Part shown: positions 45,930 to 58,692 of the stretch, piece by piece
Position numbering within the stretch: position 1 is the stretch's first letter
Layout of the letters: each line of letters opens with the position of its first letter
Source: Impatiens glandulifera
Taxonomy: Eukaryota > Streptophyta > Magnoliopsida > Ericales > Balsaminaceae
Assembly (NCBI RefSeq): GCF_907164915.1
Contig: NC_061867.1
Location: 21,313,202 to 21,377,201, forward strand
Reading direction: 5' to 3'
Length of the DNA stretch: 64,000 nt
The notes under the pieces: model-generated
Database searches by the model: none
What the model was told of the DNA's origin: nothing
What the model saw: the letters and a program-made list of their open reading frames with translations, nothing else
Translations under genes and position numbers: made by a program

Positions 45930-47661
45930 TGTTGTATTAAATTAAACAAAGAAAAGAGAAAATTAATTAAGAAGGAAATAATTATTTAAATAAAAAAAAA
46001 ATATATATCATAATTTTTATGATGTGGTTTGAATAAAACTAAGTTGGGTTATTTGTCGTTGTGTAGGTACAGATCTAAAGAAGATTGTATTTTTAGACGT
46101 TTTCTAACTCCTTTAGACGCGGTCTAAAGAAGAAGCGTAGTTAGAAGTCGTCTAATTCTATTAGACGTGGTCTAAGGAATGCGCAGTTAGACGTATTCTA
46201 ACTCATTTAGATGTGGTCTTAAGGGATGCGCAGGTAGACGTCATCTAACCTTCTTAGACGCGGTCTGAAGAAGAAGCGCAGTTAGACGCTGTTTAACCTT
46301 TAGACGCGGTCTGAAGAAGAAGCGCATTTAGACGTCGTCTAACCTTCTTAGACGCGGTCTGAAGAAGAAGCGTAGTTATATGTCGTCTAACCTTCTTAGA
46401 CGTGGTCTGAAGAAAGAGTGCGGTTAGACATCGTTTAACCTTTAGACGCGGTCTGAAGAAGAAGCACGCAGTTAGACATCGTTTAACCTTCTTAGACGCG
46501 GTCTGAAGAAGAAACAATGTCAGACGTCATCTAACCTTCTTAGATGCGGTCTAAAGAAGAAGCGCAGTCAGATGTTGTCCAACCTTCTTAGACACGATCT
46601 GAAGAAGAAGCGCAGTTAGACGTTGTCTAACCTTCTTAGACGCGATCTAAAGAAGAAGCGCAGTTAGACGCCGTCTAACCTTTAGATGCGGTCTGAAGAA
46701 GAAGTGTAGTTATATGTTGTCTAACCTTCATAAGACGTCTGAAGAAGCGTCTAACTACGTTCTCATCTCATCTGGAATTCTCGTTATCAGTAGTCTAACA
46801 AGCCAACTGATTTCAACAAATGAACGACTGCCACATATACGTCTATCATTCAAATTGCCCTTGTTGTACTCTTCCAGTACAACACAATATCAAAGAATAT
46901 ACGACGCACTACCTATTTGGTATGACCACGATTCCAACGATTATATTCCTGCTGTACTTCTATACTATGGGCGGCCATCCAACAAAAGGAGGACACGTGT
47001 CCAAGGAGAAGATTCGACCGTTGGCCTACTTCAAGTATAAATATTTACTCAAGCACAACGGACGAAGTGGAAACAAGCTATTGAATGGAATTGATAACTT
47101 GATTACTCAACTCACGAGCTTACTCTAACTTACTACTTCTTATCAAGCTACTTACAAGTTCTTGATCTAATTCTCTCTAAAGCGTTGTGTTTATATTTTC
47201 TAGAGAGAATTCTTTAATTCATTCACTGTTCTTTATATGTGAAACTTCAGTGTTGTAAGTTGAAAAAAGGCTGTTCTGTTCAACAAAGAGTTAAATAGAA
47301 GTTCATAATCAGGCAGTTGTTAAGTCATTAGATTCTAACTAGGTTTGTGTAGTGTGATCTATACCAATCAAAGTCTTCTAGTGAATATCCTTCCCTTTGA
47401 GGAAGAAGGGATGACGTAGGAGATTTATCTCCGAACATCCATAAAACTCCTTGTGTTCTTTACTTTCTATTGCTTGCATTCACCCATTAGACGCTTCAAA
47501 TCCAACAAGTTGTTCCGCACTTAAACTTGTTCAAGAGCTTGCGAAGATTTGTGAAAAATAGAAACAAATTTTAACTTCTGACAGAGTTAAAATCGATTTG
47601 AAAGTCATTAACTGCCAACAATAGCCAAACCCCGTTTCTATTGTCAACACCGAACCTAATA
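45930..47661 (+). repeat. 5' LTR of a Copia element (about 1.73 kb)
   Basis: Starts TGTTGTATTAAATT directly after array sequence and ends ...GAACCTAATA two bases before the PBS. Its 3' two-thirds align with the solo LTR at 6968-8461. Its U3-like part contains a 48-base minisatellite. The canonical CA end is altered to TA. No 3' LTR of this copy is present in the window. Confidence 0.75.
46090..46740 (+). repeat. 48-base minisatellite in the LTR (TTAGACGCGGTCTGAAGAAG)
   Basis: About 13 copies of a unit with TTAGACGCGGTCTGAAGAAG, then AAGCGCAGTTAGACG and TCGTCTAACC. Each unit has TTAGAC and GTCTAA arranged as an inverted pair. The minus-strand frame at 46293-46517 reads this repeat and is not a gene. 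Confidence 0.85.
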
Positions 47662-47663
47662 AG

Positions 47664-47675
47664 TGGTATCAGAGC
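47664..47675 (+). other. Primer-binding site (TGGTATCAGAGC)
   Basis: Exact TGGTATCAGAGC two bases after the LTR end, complementary to the initiator tRNA-Met 3' end, as in most plant Copia elements. Confidence 0.9.
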
Positions 47676-47714
47676 AGTGTTTTCTATTCTCAAACATCCT
47701 CAGATTCCTGAATC

Positions 47715-49110
47715 ATGTCTATGGCTATCACCAACAAGATTCCTATGTTCTCTAAGAAAAACTACAACGAATAGAAAGTTAGAGTGCAAGCTCATCTATC
47801 TTTCATAAATGATGACATGTGGTATGTCATCACCGATGGTCCGATAAAGATAATGAAGGCCAGTTCCACTATTAACCCCGATGGTACTCCTATGATGAAG
47901 GAGAAGCCAAGATCTGAGTGGACCAGTGAAGATAAGAGGTAGAATAACCTCGACAACATGGTAAAAGACATCATCTACAAGACATTGACGATAACATGTT
48001 CAATAAAATAATAACATGCCCCTCTGCCAAAGAAATATGGGAGAGGCTGACTCAACTGTGTGAGAGCAATGAGCAAACAAAAGAAAACATACTCATGGTT
48101 ACCACACAACAGTTCGATAACATCAAGATGTGTCCTAGAGAGACGATGACTGAATTCGATAGATTTAGTTAAATTATTACTACTCTCTCCACTCTTGGAA
48201 AGACATACAAAAACACAGAAGTTATGATCAAAGTCATGCGAGCGCTGCCCAAAGAGTGGAATATTAAGACGATGTCTATGAGGGAGTTCAAAGACGTCAA
48301 CAAGATAGAGATCTATGTTTTTCTAGCCTATCTAAAGGCCTACGAGTTTGAGATAAACTCTAGGAACGAAAAGGAGCCATCCACATAGTCTATCATTACC
48401 AAGGCGCTGGTGACTACTAAGGAGTCACCCTAATGTTGTGAAGTCTGCTGCAAAACAAATCAGCAGCGATGTCATGACTCTTTTTGTGAAAAAATTCGGA
48501 AAATTCATGAAGAAGAATAATCCTAACTCAAGATCTTCAAATATTAATACCAACTCTAAGAGTGATTACAAGGCTAACTTGAAATATTTTAATTGTGATA
48601 AACTAGGACACTTCAAGGCTAAATGCAGAAAACCTAAGCGAGATGAGAAAAAGAAAGACGAGAAGAAGAACAAGAAAGAGTTGAAGGCTCTCATGGCTTC
48701 TGATAGCAAAGCCAAATGGGCACAAAGCGACTAAGATGATTCATCATCTAGCGACATCGATGATGAAGAAGTTACCTACTTCATGGCAGAGGAAGAATCT
48801 GAGGTACAACATGTCAGTTGCCTGGAGGAATCCATCTGGTATCTAGACAGTGGATGTTTTAGACACATGACCGGAGATAGACGACTGCTGACTGAAGTGA
48901 CAAAGTGCACTGGACCTAAAATCACCTTTGGAGACAACAACAAGGCTAAGATCGTGGGTAAGGGTAAGATTATCTATGGTAGCTTCTCTATAAATGATGT
49001 GCTACTAGTTGAAAACATATGTTATAACTTGATCAATATCTTCCAATTGTGTGACAATGGCTATATTATTAATTTTCAAAAATATGCCTGCCTGGTTAAG
49101 GATTAGCATG
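47715..49110 (+). pseudogene. Copia gag and protease region (plus strand)
   Basis: ATG at 47715 (MSMAITNKIPMFSKKNYNE, then a stop where the family has W). The gag core continues to ~48420. A zinc knuckle, CDKLGHFKAKC (expected CX2CX4HX4C; the first cysteine is read as F-N-C), lies near 48595-48630. The aspartic protease-like WYLDSGCFRHMTG is at ~48837-48876, followed by TKCTGPKITFGDNN. Frames 48438-48734 and 48783-49106 are the longest intact pieces. Compared with the inverted copy at 51514-53862, ~0.9 kb between the zinc knuckle and protease is missing. Confidence 0.8.
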
Positions 49111-51513
49111 GCAACACCCTGTTGACCGGAAGAAGAGTAGGAAATTCTTACAAAATGAATTGGAAAAACAGGACGTCTGATCCTTTATGTATGGTAGCCA
49201 AAAATGATCAAAATTGACTATAGAATAAAAGATTAAACCACCTGAATTTTAAAGCCACAACATCTGTTCAAATGACTTAGTTTTTGGAATGTCAAATTAA
49301 AGTTTTCAAAAGACAAGGTCTGTCTTACTTGCCAGATGGGCAAACATGTTAGATCAACTTTTAAAAGTAAAGGGAATTCTCAATCCGACCGATGCCTGTA
49401 ACTATTACACAGGATCTGTTTGGTCCAATTCCAATAAAAAACTTGGGAGGAAAGAGATACACTCTTGTCATGATTGATGATTTTTCAAGATTTATTTGGG
49501 TTATATTTTTACATTCTAAGGATCAAACTGCTGAAAATTTTATTAAAACCCTTAGAAGACTTTAAAACGAAAATATTTAAGTATCATCAAAATTAGAAGT
49601 GACTAGGGAATCGAGTTCACCAACAGACGTTAGTCTTTTTACCTTGAGGAGACAGGTATTAGACACGAGTTGTCTAGTTTCAGGACTCCACAACAAAACG
49701 GTGTTGCTGAAAGGAGAAACAAAATACTGAAGGAAGCAAACGAGATCTATGCTAGCTGACTCAAGTGCGTCTCAAAGATTTTGGGCATAGGCCATAAATA
49801 CAACATGTTACACGCAAAACAGATCAATGATTAATAAACATTTTAATAAAACACCTTACGGATTTTTTTATGGAAGAGCTCCTACAGTTTCATATTTTAG
49901 GATCTTTGGATGTAAGTGTTTTTATCCATAATAATGCGAAAAATTATTTGACTGCCTTTGATGCTAAGGCTAATGCTGGAATTATGTTAGACTATTTATC
50001 AGTTAGTAAGTCTTATAGAGTATAGAATAAACGAACTCTAACTGTTGAAGAATCTCTCCATGTTGTTTTTGATGTGTCTATTGAAAGTAACTCTAACGAG
50101 AACATTGAAATTGCCAACAGATTAGAAATGAATAGTCTTCAATCTGATAGTGATGATGAAGGTCCGGTCGACAGGAACAAACCATCTGATCAGATGGCTG
50201 ACCTAGTTGATATTCAACCAGACGTCCAGACAAGTTAGTGGACGGCTGATAGTCCGGACGTCACGGGGCTGTCTAACTAGATGTCTATTCTTTTAGGATC
50301 AAGTTTCAAATAGAACATAAATCATCCACCTGAATTAATAATTGGTAATCATAATGCTCCTCTTAGGACTAAACGCCAATTAATGGATGATATTACAAAC
50401 TCATCATTTATTTCTCAAATTGAGCCAAAGAAATCGATGAAGCATTGCTCGATCCATATTGGATTAATGATATGTAAGAGGAGCATAATCAATTTGAAAG
50501 AAATAAAGTATGGCATCTGACTCCAAGACCGACTGATCAATTGATCAATTGAACCAGATGAGTTTTTCGGAACAAGTTTAGTGAAGATGGCTTAGTTATG
50601 AGAATTAAAGCCCGATTGGTTGCTCAAGGATATAGGCATGAGGAAGGAATTGACTTTGAGGAGTCATTCGCCCCTGTTGCTAGACTTGAAGTAATTAGAA
50701 TCTTCCTAGCTTATGCATCCTTTAAAAATTTTAAAGTATATCAAATGGATGTAAAAAGTGCATGTTTAAATGAAATTTTAAATGAGGATGTGTATGTTGA
50801 ACAAACAACTGGCTTTTAAGATAACTCCCTACCTAATCATGTTTTTAAACTTGAAAAAGCTTTATATGGTCTTAAAAAATCTCCTAGAGCTTGGTATGAC
50901 ACTATAAAAAAATTCATATTTGACCATGATTTTGTTATTGGCACAGTTGATAAAACTTTGTTTAGATTTGAAAAGTTTCTCATATATTAGTTGTTCAAAT
51001 ATATGTTGATGATATCATATTTGGGTCAACTAACCCTAAATTATGTGTGAAATTTTCTAAGTTGACGCATGACAAATTCGAGATGAGTATGATGGGAGAA
51101 TTGATATTCTTCCTTGGTCTTCAAGTTTGTCAACTTGAAGATGACATATTCATCAATCAAAATAAGAACACCAGTGAGCTTTTAAATTTTTTTTGAATGG
51201 AAAGCTGTTCAGCTGCAGCTACTCTAATGAACTTTTCCAGCAAGCTCGACAAGCATGAAGATAGCCAGAGTGTCAATATCACTACATACAAAGGGATCAT
51301 TGGTTATTTGCTCTACTTAACAGCTAGCCGGCAAGACATCATGTTTGCGGTCGACGTCTGTGGAAGATTTCAGGATAATCCTAAACAATCTCATTATATT
51401 GCTTCTAAGCGTATCTTGAAGTATTTAAATGTGGGATTATGGTATCCGAAAGATTCCAGTTTCAATTTAATTAGTTATTCTGATGCAAATTATGTAGGTG
51501 GTAATGTTGATTG
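49111..51513 (+). pseudogene. Copia integrase, reverse transcriptase and RNase H (plus strand)
   Basis: Integrase core starts near 49445 (RYTLVMIDDFSRFIWVIF). Later pieces to ~49950 are broken by stops. Reverse transcriptase: [20 protein letters not shown] (50598), [11 protein letters not shown] (50740) and the catalytic YVDDIIFGS at ~51002. RNase H: TYKGIIGYLLYLTASRQDI (51280) to LISYSDANYVGGNVDW. The frame is then cut in the middle of the RNase H domain at ~51513, exactly where inverted integrase sequence starts. The 3' LTR is therefore missing. Confidence 0.85.
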
Positions 51514-53862
51514 GAACTTCATCATCACTATCAAATTAGAGAATAGTAGCTTCTAACCTGTTAGCAACTTCAATGACTTCATTAGAATTGCTTTCAACAG
51601 ATTCATCAAAAACTATATCGGTAGATTCTTCAACATTTAGAATTTGTTTATTAAACACTCTATAAGCTTTACTAACTGATGAATAGCCTACCATAATACC
51701 AGCATCAACCTTAGCATCAAAAAAGTCAAATAATTTTTACCATTGTTATGATTAAAACACTTATAGAGATTTTAGGGACTTTACCATGAAAGATTTCGTA
51801 AGGTATTTTATTAAAACGTTTAATAATCATTGATCTGTTTTGAGTATAACAAGTTGTATTAATGACTTCCGCCCACAATTTTTGAGAAACACTGGAGTCA
51901 GCTAACGTAGATCATACTACTTCCTTCAATGTTCTATTTCTCCTTTCAAAAACACAATTTTGCCGTGGAGTTCTAGCACTAGACAACTCATGTCTAATAC
52001 CCGATTCCTTACGGAATTAAGACATATATTTTTTTGGTGAACTCAGTTCCTCTATCACTTCTAATTTTTATAACATTTAAAGATTTTTTATTTTGAAGTC
52101 TTCTAAGGATCTTAATCAAATTATCAGCTATTTGATCCTTAGATGCTAAAAATATAACCCAAGTAAATCTAGAAAAATCATCAATAATGACAAGGGTATA
52201 TTTCATCCCCCTAGACTAGTTACTAGAATTGGACCAAATAGATCCATGTGCAATAATTCTAGGCACCTGTCAGATTGAGTATTCCCTTTAATTTTAAAAG
52301 TTGATCGGACCTGTTTTCCCATCTGGTAAGTAAGACAGACCTTATCTTTGGAAAACTTTAATTTAGGAATACTAGAAACTAAATCTTTAGATCAAATGTT
52401 GTTTATTGTTTTAAATTTCAAATGATTTGATCTTTTATGCCAAAGCCAGTTCTAGTCATTATTAGCTATCATTTATACAAGATCAGACGTCTGGTTTTTC
52501 TAGTTCATTTTATAAGAATTACCTACTCTACTTCCTGTCAATAGGGTATTACCCTGCTGATCCTTAACTAGGCATGCATATTTTTGAAAATCAACAGTAG
52601 AGCCATTGTCACACGTGGCTGATACTGATCATATTATAGCACAAGTTTTCTATAAGTATCATGTTATTAATAGTAAGGTTACCGTAAATAATCTTACCCT
52701 TACTCACGATTTTACATTTATTGTTGTCACCAAATGTGATCTTAGGCCCCGTGCACTTCGTCACTTCAGACAACAACCGTTTGTTGCATGTCATGTTTCA
52801 GGAATAGCCGATATCCAGATACTAGACAGACTCTTCCAAGAAGCTGACTTGATGTACCTAAAAATATACATATTTACAATTTTGGTACCCATATTCACTT
52901 GGGTCCGTGGTTGATCAGTCCCTTGGGGATCCATATTTGGGTTATTTTGATGGATCTCCCATTTTGAGTTATGAGCAGTGCGTATGATTTAGGGTCGGTA
53001 GACGTCTTCCTGTCATCCGCTGATCTGTTAACTTTAGAGGATGGTTTTTGTCGAAAACTTCTTGACTATCTGTCAAGTTTTTGTTTTCCAGACTTGCTGG
53101 CTGCCCTCTTCTTGGGTTTCAGTGAGCTTGAAGTTAGCTTTACATACTTAATCTCATCATTTGAAGTTAAATAATCACAGCTGTGATTAGTTCCAATTTC
53201 AGTTAAATGTGCATTGACAAATCTTATAGACTTTAGTTCGCCTTTTACTGGGTTGAACTTTTGTTGGACTTATCTGTGTTGCCATAATCAAATTCTTAAT
53301 CGGATTTACATCCGGAAGGTCTTAGCTGAGTTATCAACTGTCAGACGACATCCCCAGATTTCATCCAAGAACTAATCACATAGTTTAACCATTAGTTTTC
53401 AGAAGAAAGAGTTTGAATCATCTCCTTGAGCTTCTCATTCTCAGATAAGAGCTCAGATATTTTCAAAACTTCTTGTTCAGTGACTTGAGATTAAGAAGAT
53501 AGGCTATCAAACTTGTTTTTCAAATTTAGCTCATTAAAAGAGTCTGATAGCTTCTTGTACTCAATGACCATGTCATTGAGTGCAATGGTTAAGTCATCTC
53601 GTGTGAAATCGTTTTAGGAGAAGTAAAATACCTCAGAGTCTTCATGTGACATGAAGCACTTGACGACTTCATCATCACTCTCACTTGATGAGCTGTAGTC
53701 AGAGTCACTGTAGGCCCACTTGCCTTTGCATCCTCGGCTAGGAGAGCTTTTTGTTCCTTCTTGTCCTGGTGCTTCTTGTAATCCCTTTTTGGTTTTCTGT
53801 ATTCTGCCCTGAAGTGTCATAGTTTATCATAGTTAAAACACTTCAAGTTAGCCTTGGAATCA
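51514..53862 (-). pseudogene. Inverted partial Copia copy: gag spacer to integrase C-terminus
   Basis: Minus strand, 5' to 3': zinc-knuckle region (53862-53700, with EEYSDSDYSSSS-like acidic serine stretch). Then a coiled-coil spacer (53600-52830, LLSENEKLKEMIQTLSSEN). Protease-adjacent TKCTGPKITFGDNN is at 52700-52770 and the integrase core at 52206-52009 (YTLVIIDDFSRFTWVIF, IRSDRGTEF). The integrase tail ends at GATAGTGATGATGAA (51514-51528). It is the same family as the plus-strand element but not identical, and it retains ~0.9 kb of spacer that the plus copy lacks. No LTR is attached. Confidence 0.8.
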
Positions 53863-53982
53863 CTCTTATGATGAATGATCTCCCTACTGTGTTTGAAGTT
53901 GTAACTGGTTCTACTAAGAAGCGACAACAAACTGATAAATTTTTGATCACTAACCGAAACAGCAACAAGTCAAACTCCAAAA
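53863..53982 (+). pseudogene. Isolated exon of an Alfin-like PHD-finger gene
   Basis: Translates as MMNDLPTVFEVVTGSTKK, then an asparagine/serine/lysine stretch (NRNSNKSNSKM). This is the conserved segment just before the variable linker of Alfin-like proteins, nuclear readers of H3K4 methylation. The exon ends at a sound donor, AAAATG|GTAAGTCC, at 53982/53983. The upstream DUF3594 part is absent because Copia sequence abuts, and no PHD finger follows. It is a captured or stranded exon, not a gene. Confidence 0.75.
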
Positions 53983-55860
53983 TGGTAAGTCCATTTTTTG
54001 AATATAATTTAATTTTTCCTCATGGATTCTTTTACACTTATGCAATATCTCATTAGCCTTGTCCTCTCCTGTAAATGTCAAAGTACTTATGTTATGTGCG
54101 CTATCTAGAATTTTATTTGTCTCAATGATTTGGCTTCATTTGGTATAATGATTAATTTTCAGAATTATTTTGTTATTTTTTATTTCATTAGGTATAGTTA
54201 TATTTAATAGTATAATTATGATATTTTCATACATAATAAATGTAGATTTTTATGAATCATAATCAAGATGAAACAAAACGCATGCCCAAACAACTCATTA
54301 AAGGTATTTTGGTGTAATGATTTGCTAGAGTGTACCTGAGAACTGTCTTTAATTATCCCCTCTATGGATTGTTATCCACTTTTCCTTTCTTCGAGATAAC
54401 ATGTATATTTAAAACATCTCACTGTAATCTTTATTTTTGAGTTTACCTAACAAAATTTAGCATGACTATATTACAAATATGTACTATTGGCTAAACACAA
54501 TCATTAATAGCCTTGATACTTACAGGGGCTTAGGGTTGTTGTTGGCGCCATATCCCGCATCAGGATTGTCAAGGAAGCTATTTGTCAATTTATGACCCGT
54601 CTGCCCTACCATTTCAGGTTTTTTTATTTATTTATTTTAAGTTTAAAAATAACTCAATTCGAAAAATATCTTTGTTTCATATCATTGTACTTGTCATTTC
54701 TATTTTGATTGTCTTGTTTTAAGTTTTATAGTCTTTACAATACCCTAGATTTACTAATTATTTACTAACACTAGTGGTCATCCACAGACCCTATTGTTGA
54801 ATCAATGATCATGAGATGATGATGAGAATAAACCAAATAATGATGATAATTGATTATAATATATATATATATACATTGGTGATGACAGATATTTCAACAC
54901 CATGATTTGATTCTTTGAATACATGTGTACTTACAAGTTCAATTACATTCTTTGAATACATGTGTACTTACAAGTTCAATTACATTCTTTCTCCATGCCA
55001 AATTACATACCTATTACCAATCATTCACTTCAGATTGAATTGGAATTGGATTTGGATGTTTAATCATAATAAGAAAGGTATTTTACCTGACTTCATGTAT
55101 CAATACTATTGACTTGATTTCTATTTTAAGTATTCAAAAACCGAATTCATAGATCAACTATTCCACCACCCGAAGCTAGAAGACTAGACTGATGGGGAGA
55201 CCAAGTTATGGCCTAAACTACAACCGTATGCTCTGTTAATTTTATAACTAGTTGTTGTGATTGCAGGTTTCAAACCAGAAGTTGTTTCATTCATCTTCTT
55301 CTTAAAGATTCATATGACCATTTCAATCTACATACCTAATTCATTACATTAAAATTAGACCCATTATAACAAAATTCATATGCAAACTCTATGTTCTATT
55401 ATTGATTTATTCTCTGGTTTGTATGTAGAGCAAACAATGAGGCACTTAAAAATGAAATAGATCAGTCTCTAGTCTCTGTTGTCGGGCTCAGAAGACAACA
55501 AATATGATAAAGACAGCGATGATGAAAGTGAAGAAGATTCAGTGTAATCTCATCTACCAGCCAATTCTATTGGATCGACGTATATATATTTACTTAATTG
55601 TTTTGTCTTTAAGTATACAAATTTGTTAGTCTTGTTTTCTTAAACCATTGGAACATCATTAAAAACTTGTAATATATATATATATATATATGATTTTATA
55701 AGATAATATTGTTTAGAGGATTTATGTTTTTTTTATTATTATTTAAAATGTTAATAATTGGTATGTATGATTTTCTAAATGTTCTTTTTAAAGATTATTT
55801 AATTTTAAAATAAATAAAAAATAAAAATTCAGATAAAATTGTCAAAACAAACTGAAATTA
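53983..55860 (+). other. Intron-like DNA with unrecognised exon-like pieces
   Basis: AT-rich and partly intron-like downstream of the Alfin exon. 54528-54618 is open between CTTACAG and TTTCAGG (RVVVGAISRIRIVKEAI), and 55440-55550 is open in pieces (SGSEDNKYDKDSDDESEEDSV). I recognise neither. A 38-base stretch with ATTCTTTGAATACATGTG is tandemly duplicated at 54910-54985. The AT tracts near 54860 and 55672 are simple repeats. Confidence 0.35.
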
Positions 55861-56051
55861 AATTTAAAAATAAAATAGTCTTTTGGAAACGTTTAAATGA
55901 ATGTTACCAATGCTTAAATAAGCGTTGCTAAAACTTACGCCCATCCTGCTTTTGGCTACATAAGAATAATGGTCGGTGATCTTTTTGGCTACGCTTTTAA
56001 GGGTTATTAGAAGTCTTTTTAAGCGTCGCCGAAAGTCCTTTTTTTGTAGTG
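55861..56051 (-). mobile_element. Terminal part of a CACTA-like element
   Basis: On the minus strand it begins at 56051 with CACTACAAAAAAAGGAC. GGCGACGCTTAAAAAG, GTAGCCAAAAAGATC and AGCGT-type subterminal repeats follow (AAGCG or CGCTT occurs five times in ~190 bases). The other terminus is not visible. The Alfin exon and the exon-like pieces to the left may lie inside it, but that is inference. Confidence 0.55.
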
Positions 56052-56096
56052 GCAAAAATAAATTTCCTCATTATGATGTGTTTAGATGAGGGAATT

Positions 56097-56428
56097 TATC
56101 AAAACCAAACAAAATCTCTAGAGTTTGAGATGAAGAGCAAGAGAAAACAAGAAGACATAATTACCAGAAAAAAAGTGATGACGCATAGGGGTCATCACCC
56201 ATTTTATTGATTGATGAATAAAGTAAACAATTGTTTCTATTCTTTATATATCTATTATCTTAATAATACTTATATATTAAGCTTAGATTAAACTTATGGC
56301 TAAACCTATTTTAAGACATCTATGAATATAAATATAAATTAAAACTCTATAATGGGAAATCTTATATTTACAGACTCTATCATAATGGGCATTCCCATGT
56401 TTACATTAATTATAAAATTATTTTAACA
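56097..56428 (-). repeat. 3' LTR of the full-length Copia element
   Basis: Minus strand from TGTTAAAATAATTT (56428) to ...GGTTTTGATA (56097). It shares AATGCCCATTATGATAGAGT and ATGAAGAGCAAGA-type (complement) stretches with the 5' LTR. Both LTRs end GATA rather than the usual CA. Confidence 0.85.
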
Positions 56429-58690
56429 TTCCCTTCTCAAGGTGAACATCCTTAAGGTTAAACATGGACAACAATTTCTGAAATTGATTTATCTTCAAAG
56501 CTTTTATAAAAACAAAATATGCCATTTGTAAGTGAGTATAAATGTGCTTCGTGACAATGAAACATTCTTTGAACTTGTCCTTGGCAAGATGATAATCTAT
56601 TTCTAGATGTTTCGTCTTATCGTGAAAAATTGGATTATTAGTTATAAGCATTGTTGTTTGATTATCACACTATAAAGTAATAGGAAAATGCACATATTAT
56701 TTTAATTCAGTTAGAATATATGAAATCCAAGAAAGTTCACATTACCGAATAAGCAAGACTACGATATCCTGCTTCAGCATTTGATCCCAAAAAAATTGTT
56801 TGTTTTTTGTTTTCCAAGATATAATTGAATCTCCCAATTTAATAAAAACTTGTTAAAGATTTACGATTGTTTGACGAATTTGCTCAATTTGTATTTGTAT
56901 AACATTTGATGATTTTGTTAGTTTTTTAGGGTTAAAAATACCAATTGATAAATTACCTTTAAGGTATTGCAGAACTCTTAAAGTTAATTTTCATTGGAGT
57001 ACATTTGGTTGATGCCCATGTATTGGCTAAGCTGTTTAATAGAAAATCAATATTTGGTCGTGTAAAATTTAGATAAATAAGTTTAACAACAAGTCTTATG
57101 TATTTTTTAGGATCTTTTAAAAGATCATAACTAAATTTTTCTAACCCGAGTCTTTTAGAAAAAAAATAATTTTCTGAGTTGGAACTAAGTAAACCTGTCA
57201 GTTAAAATATTAATGATATATTTACGTTGACAATACCTGCTTTATTTCTACTAATTTATTGATCAATAAAATATTTTGCTTCATTTAAGTCCTTAATAGA
57301 AAAAAAGTCATCCAAAAACATTTTAATTCTAGAAATTTCAATCAGGTCTTTTCTAAAATGAGCATATAATAAACATATACAACTAAAATAATAATTTTAT
57401 CTTTTTTATGATGAACAAACAATTATCATCCCAAGACTGTTTAAAACTAAAAAAAATTAATTAGTTTGTAAATTCAGTATTCCATTGTCTAGATGATTGT
57501 TTGATATCGTACTTCTTTTTAAAAGTTTAAATTTTTTCCATTTTTAGACTTAGAATAATCTTCGGATATTGTCATATATATATATATATTTTTTTTTTTC
57601 ATCAATTATACAATGAAGAAATACATTATTGACATCTATCAATTTTGATGTAGATGCAAATTATCTACAGTAGTTAGAGTTAAAATTAAAATAAGTCTTA
57701 TAGTAACAACCTTTCTTATGGAGCAAAACTATGTTTATAATTTATTCATTTTCTTTGATTATATCCCTTTCTAATAAGTATTGTTTTAATTTTTAAACTG
57801 CATCATCAGGATTAATTTAGTCTTGAATATCCATCTACAACATATGATTTCTTTTGCTTTTGGAAGATCAACCATTTTTCATGTTTCATTATTTTCTATT
57901 GTTCCATGTCATTTATCCAACAATCATTCATAGAAGATTCTTTGTATGAAAATTGGTTCGTTTATTTTTTAATGTTCATTAAGAATTTTTCCTTATTTAA
58001 ATCATTTAAGTTTTTTTAAAAAGAAAAAGTTTTAGAAACATAATGACTTTTATTAATATTCATAATATAATCTTTTGTCCATATTGGTTTTCTTATAATT
58101 CTATCACTTTTTCTTATTTGTTTTTGAAAATTATCTAAAATAATATCATCAAAATTTAATGATTCTTCTTCAATTTAATTAAGTTAAAATTTTCTTGTTG
58201 TTCATTTTATATCAAGTTATCTTGTAAAAATTCTCAGTTAAAACAATAATTTTTGGACGGTTTTGATTAGGCATCATTTCTTTAAAATCATCACAAAAAT
58301 TATTTTTAACTTTAACATAAATATGATTTTAAATATCTTTAAATTAATATTTATTTTCATCAAATTGAAAGATACTTTCATAAAAGTTTAAGTAAAATTA
58401 TATTATTTTCAAAGTCATACAATTTATATGTTTTTTTTTGACCAATTTGATATCCTAAAAAAATTGATATTATTCCCCTAATATCAAACATGTTTTTTTT
58501 GAGCTATAACAAAGACATCAAAATGTCTTTATATCTGCTAAAACTGATTTATTGTATTTTAAAATTTCAAATCGAAATTTCCAACCTAAATTTTTAGATG
58601 GAAATCTATTAATAAGATGTGTTTCCAAAAGATGAAAAAGGCCCAAAATTTTATTGGTAAAAGGGATTGAAACATTAAAGATCTTGCAAC
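56429..58690 (-). pseudogene. Copia reverse transcriptase and RNase H remnant
   Basis: RNase H tail at 56418-56651 (FHDKTKHLEIDYHLAKDKF, QMAYFVFIKALKINQFQ, the ADIFTK motif altered). The reverse-transcriptase region near 57560-57900 shows LIDVNNVFLH, matching the family's QLDVNNAFLHG. Frame shifts and poly-A/T slippage are dense, so the catalytic YVDD cannot be read with confidence. Confidence 0.65.
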
Positions 58691-58692
58691 TT

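Noticed and set aside
46293..46517. Periodic 74-codon protein (LLQTASKKVKRCL repeats)
   Set aside because: Direct product of the 48-base LTR minisatellite, not a repeat protein.
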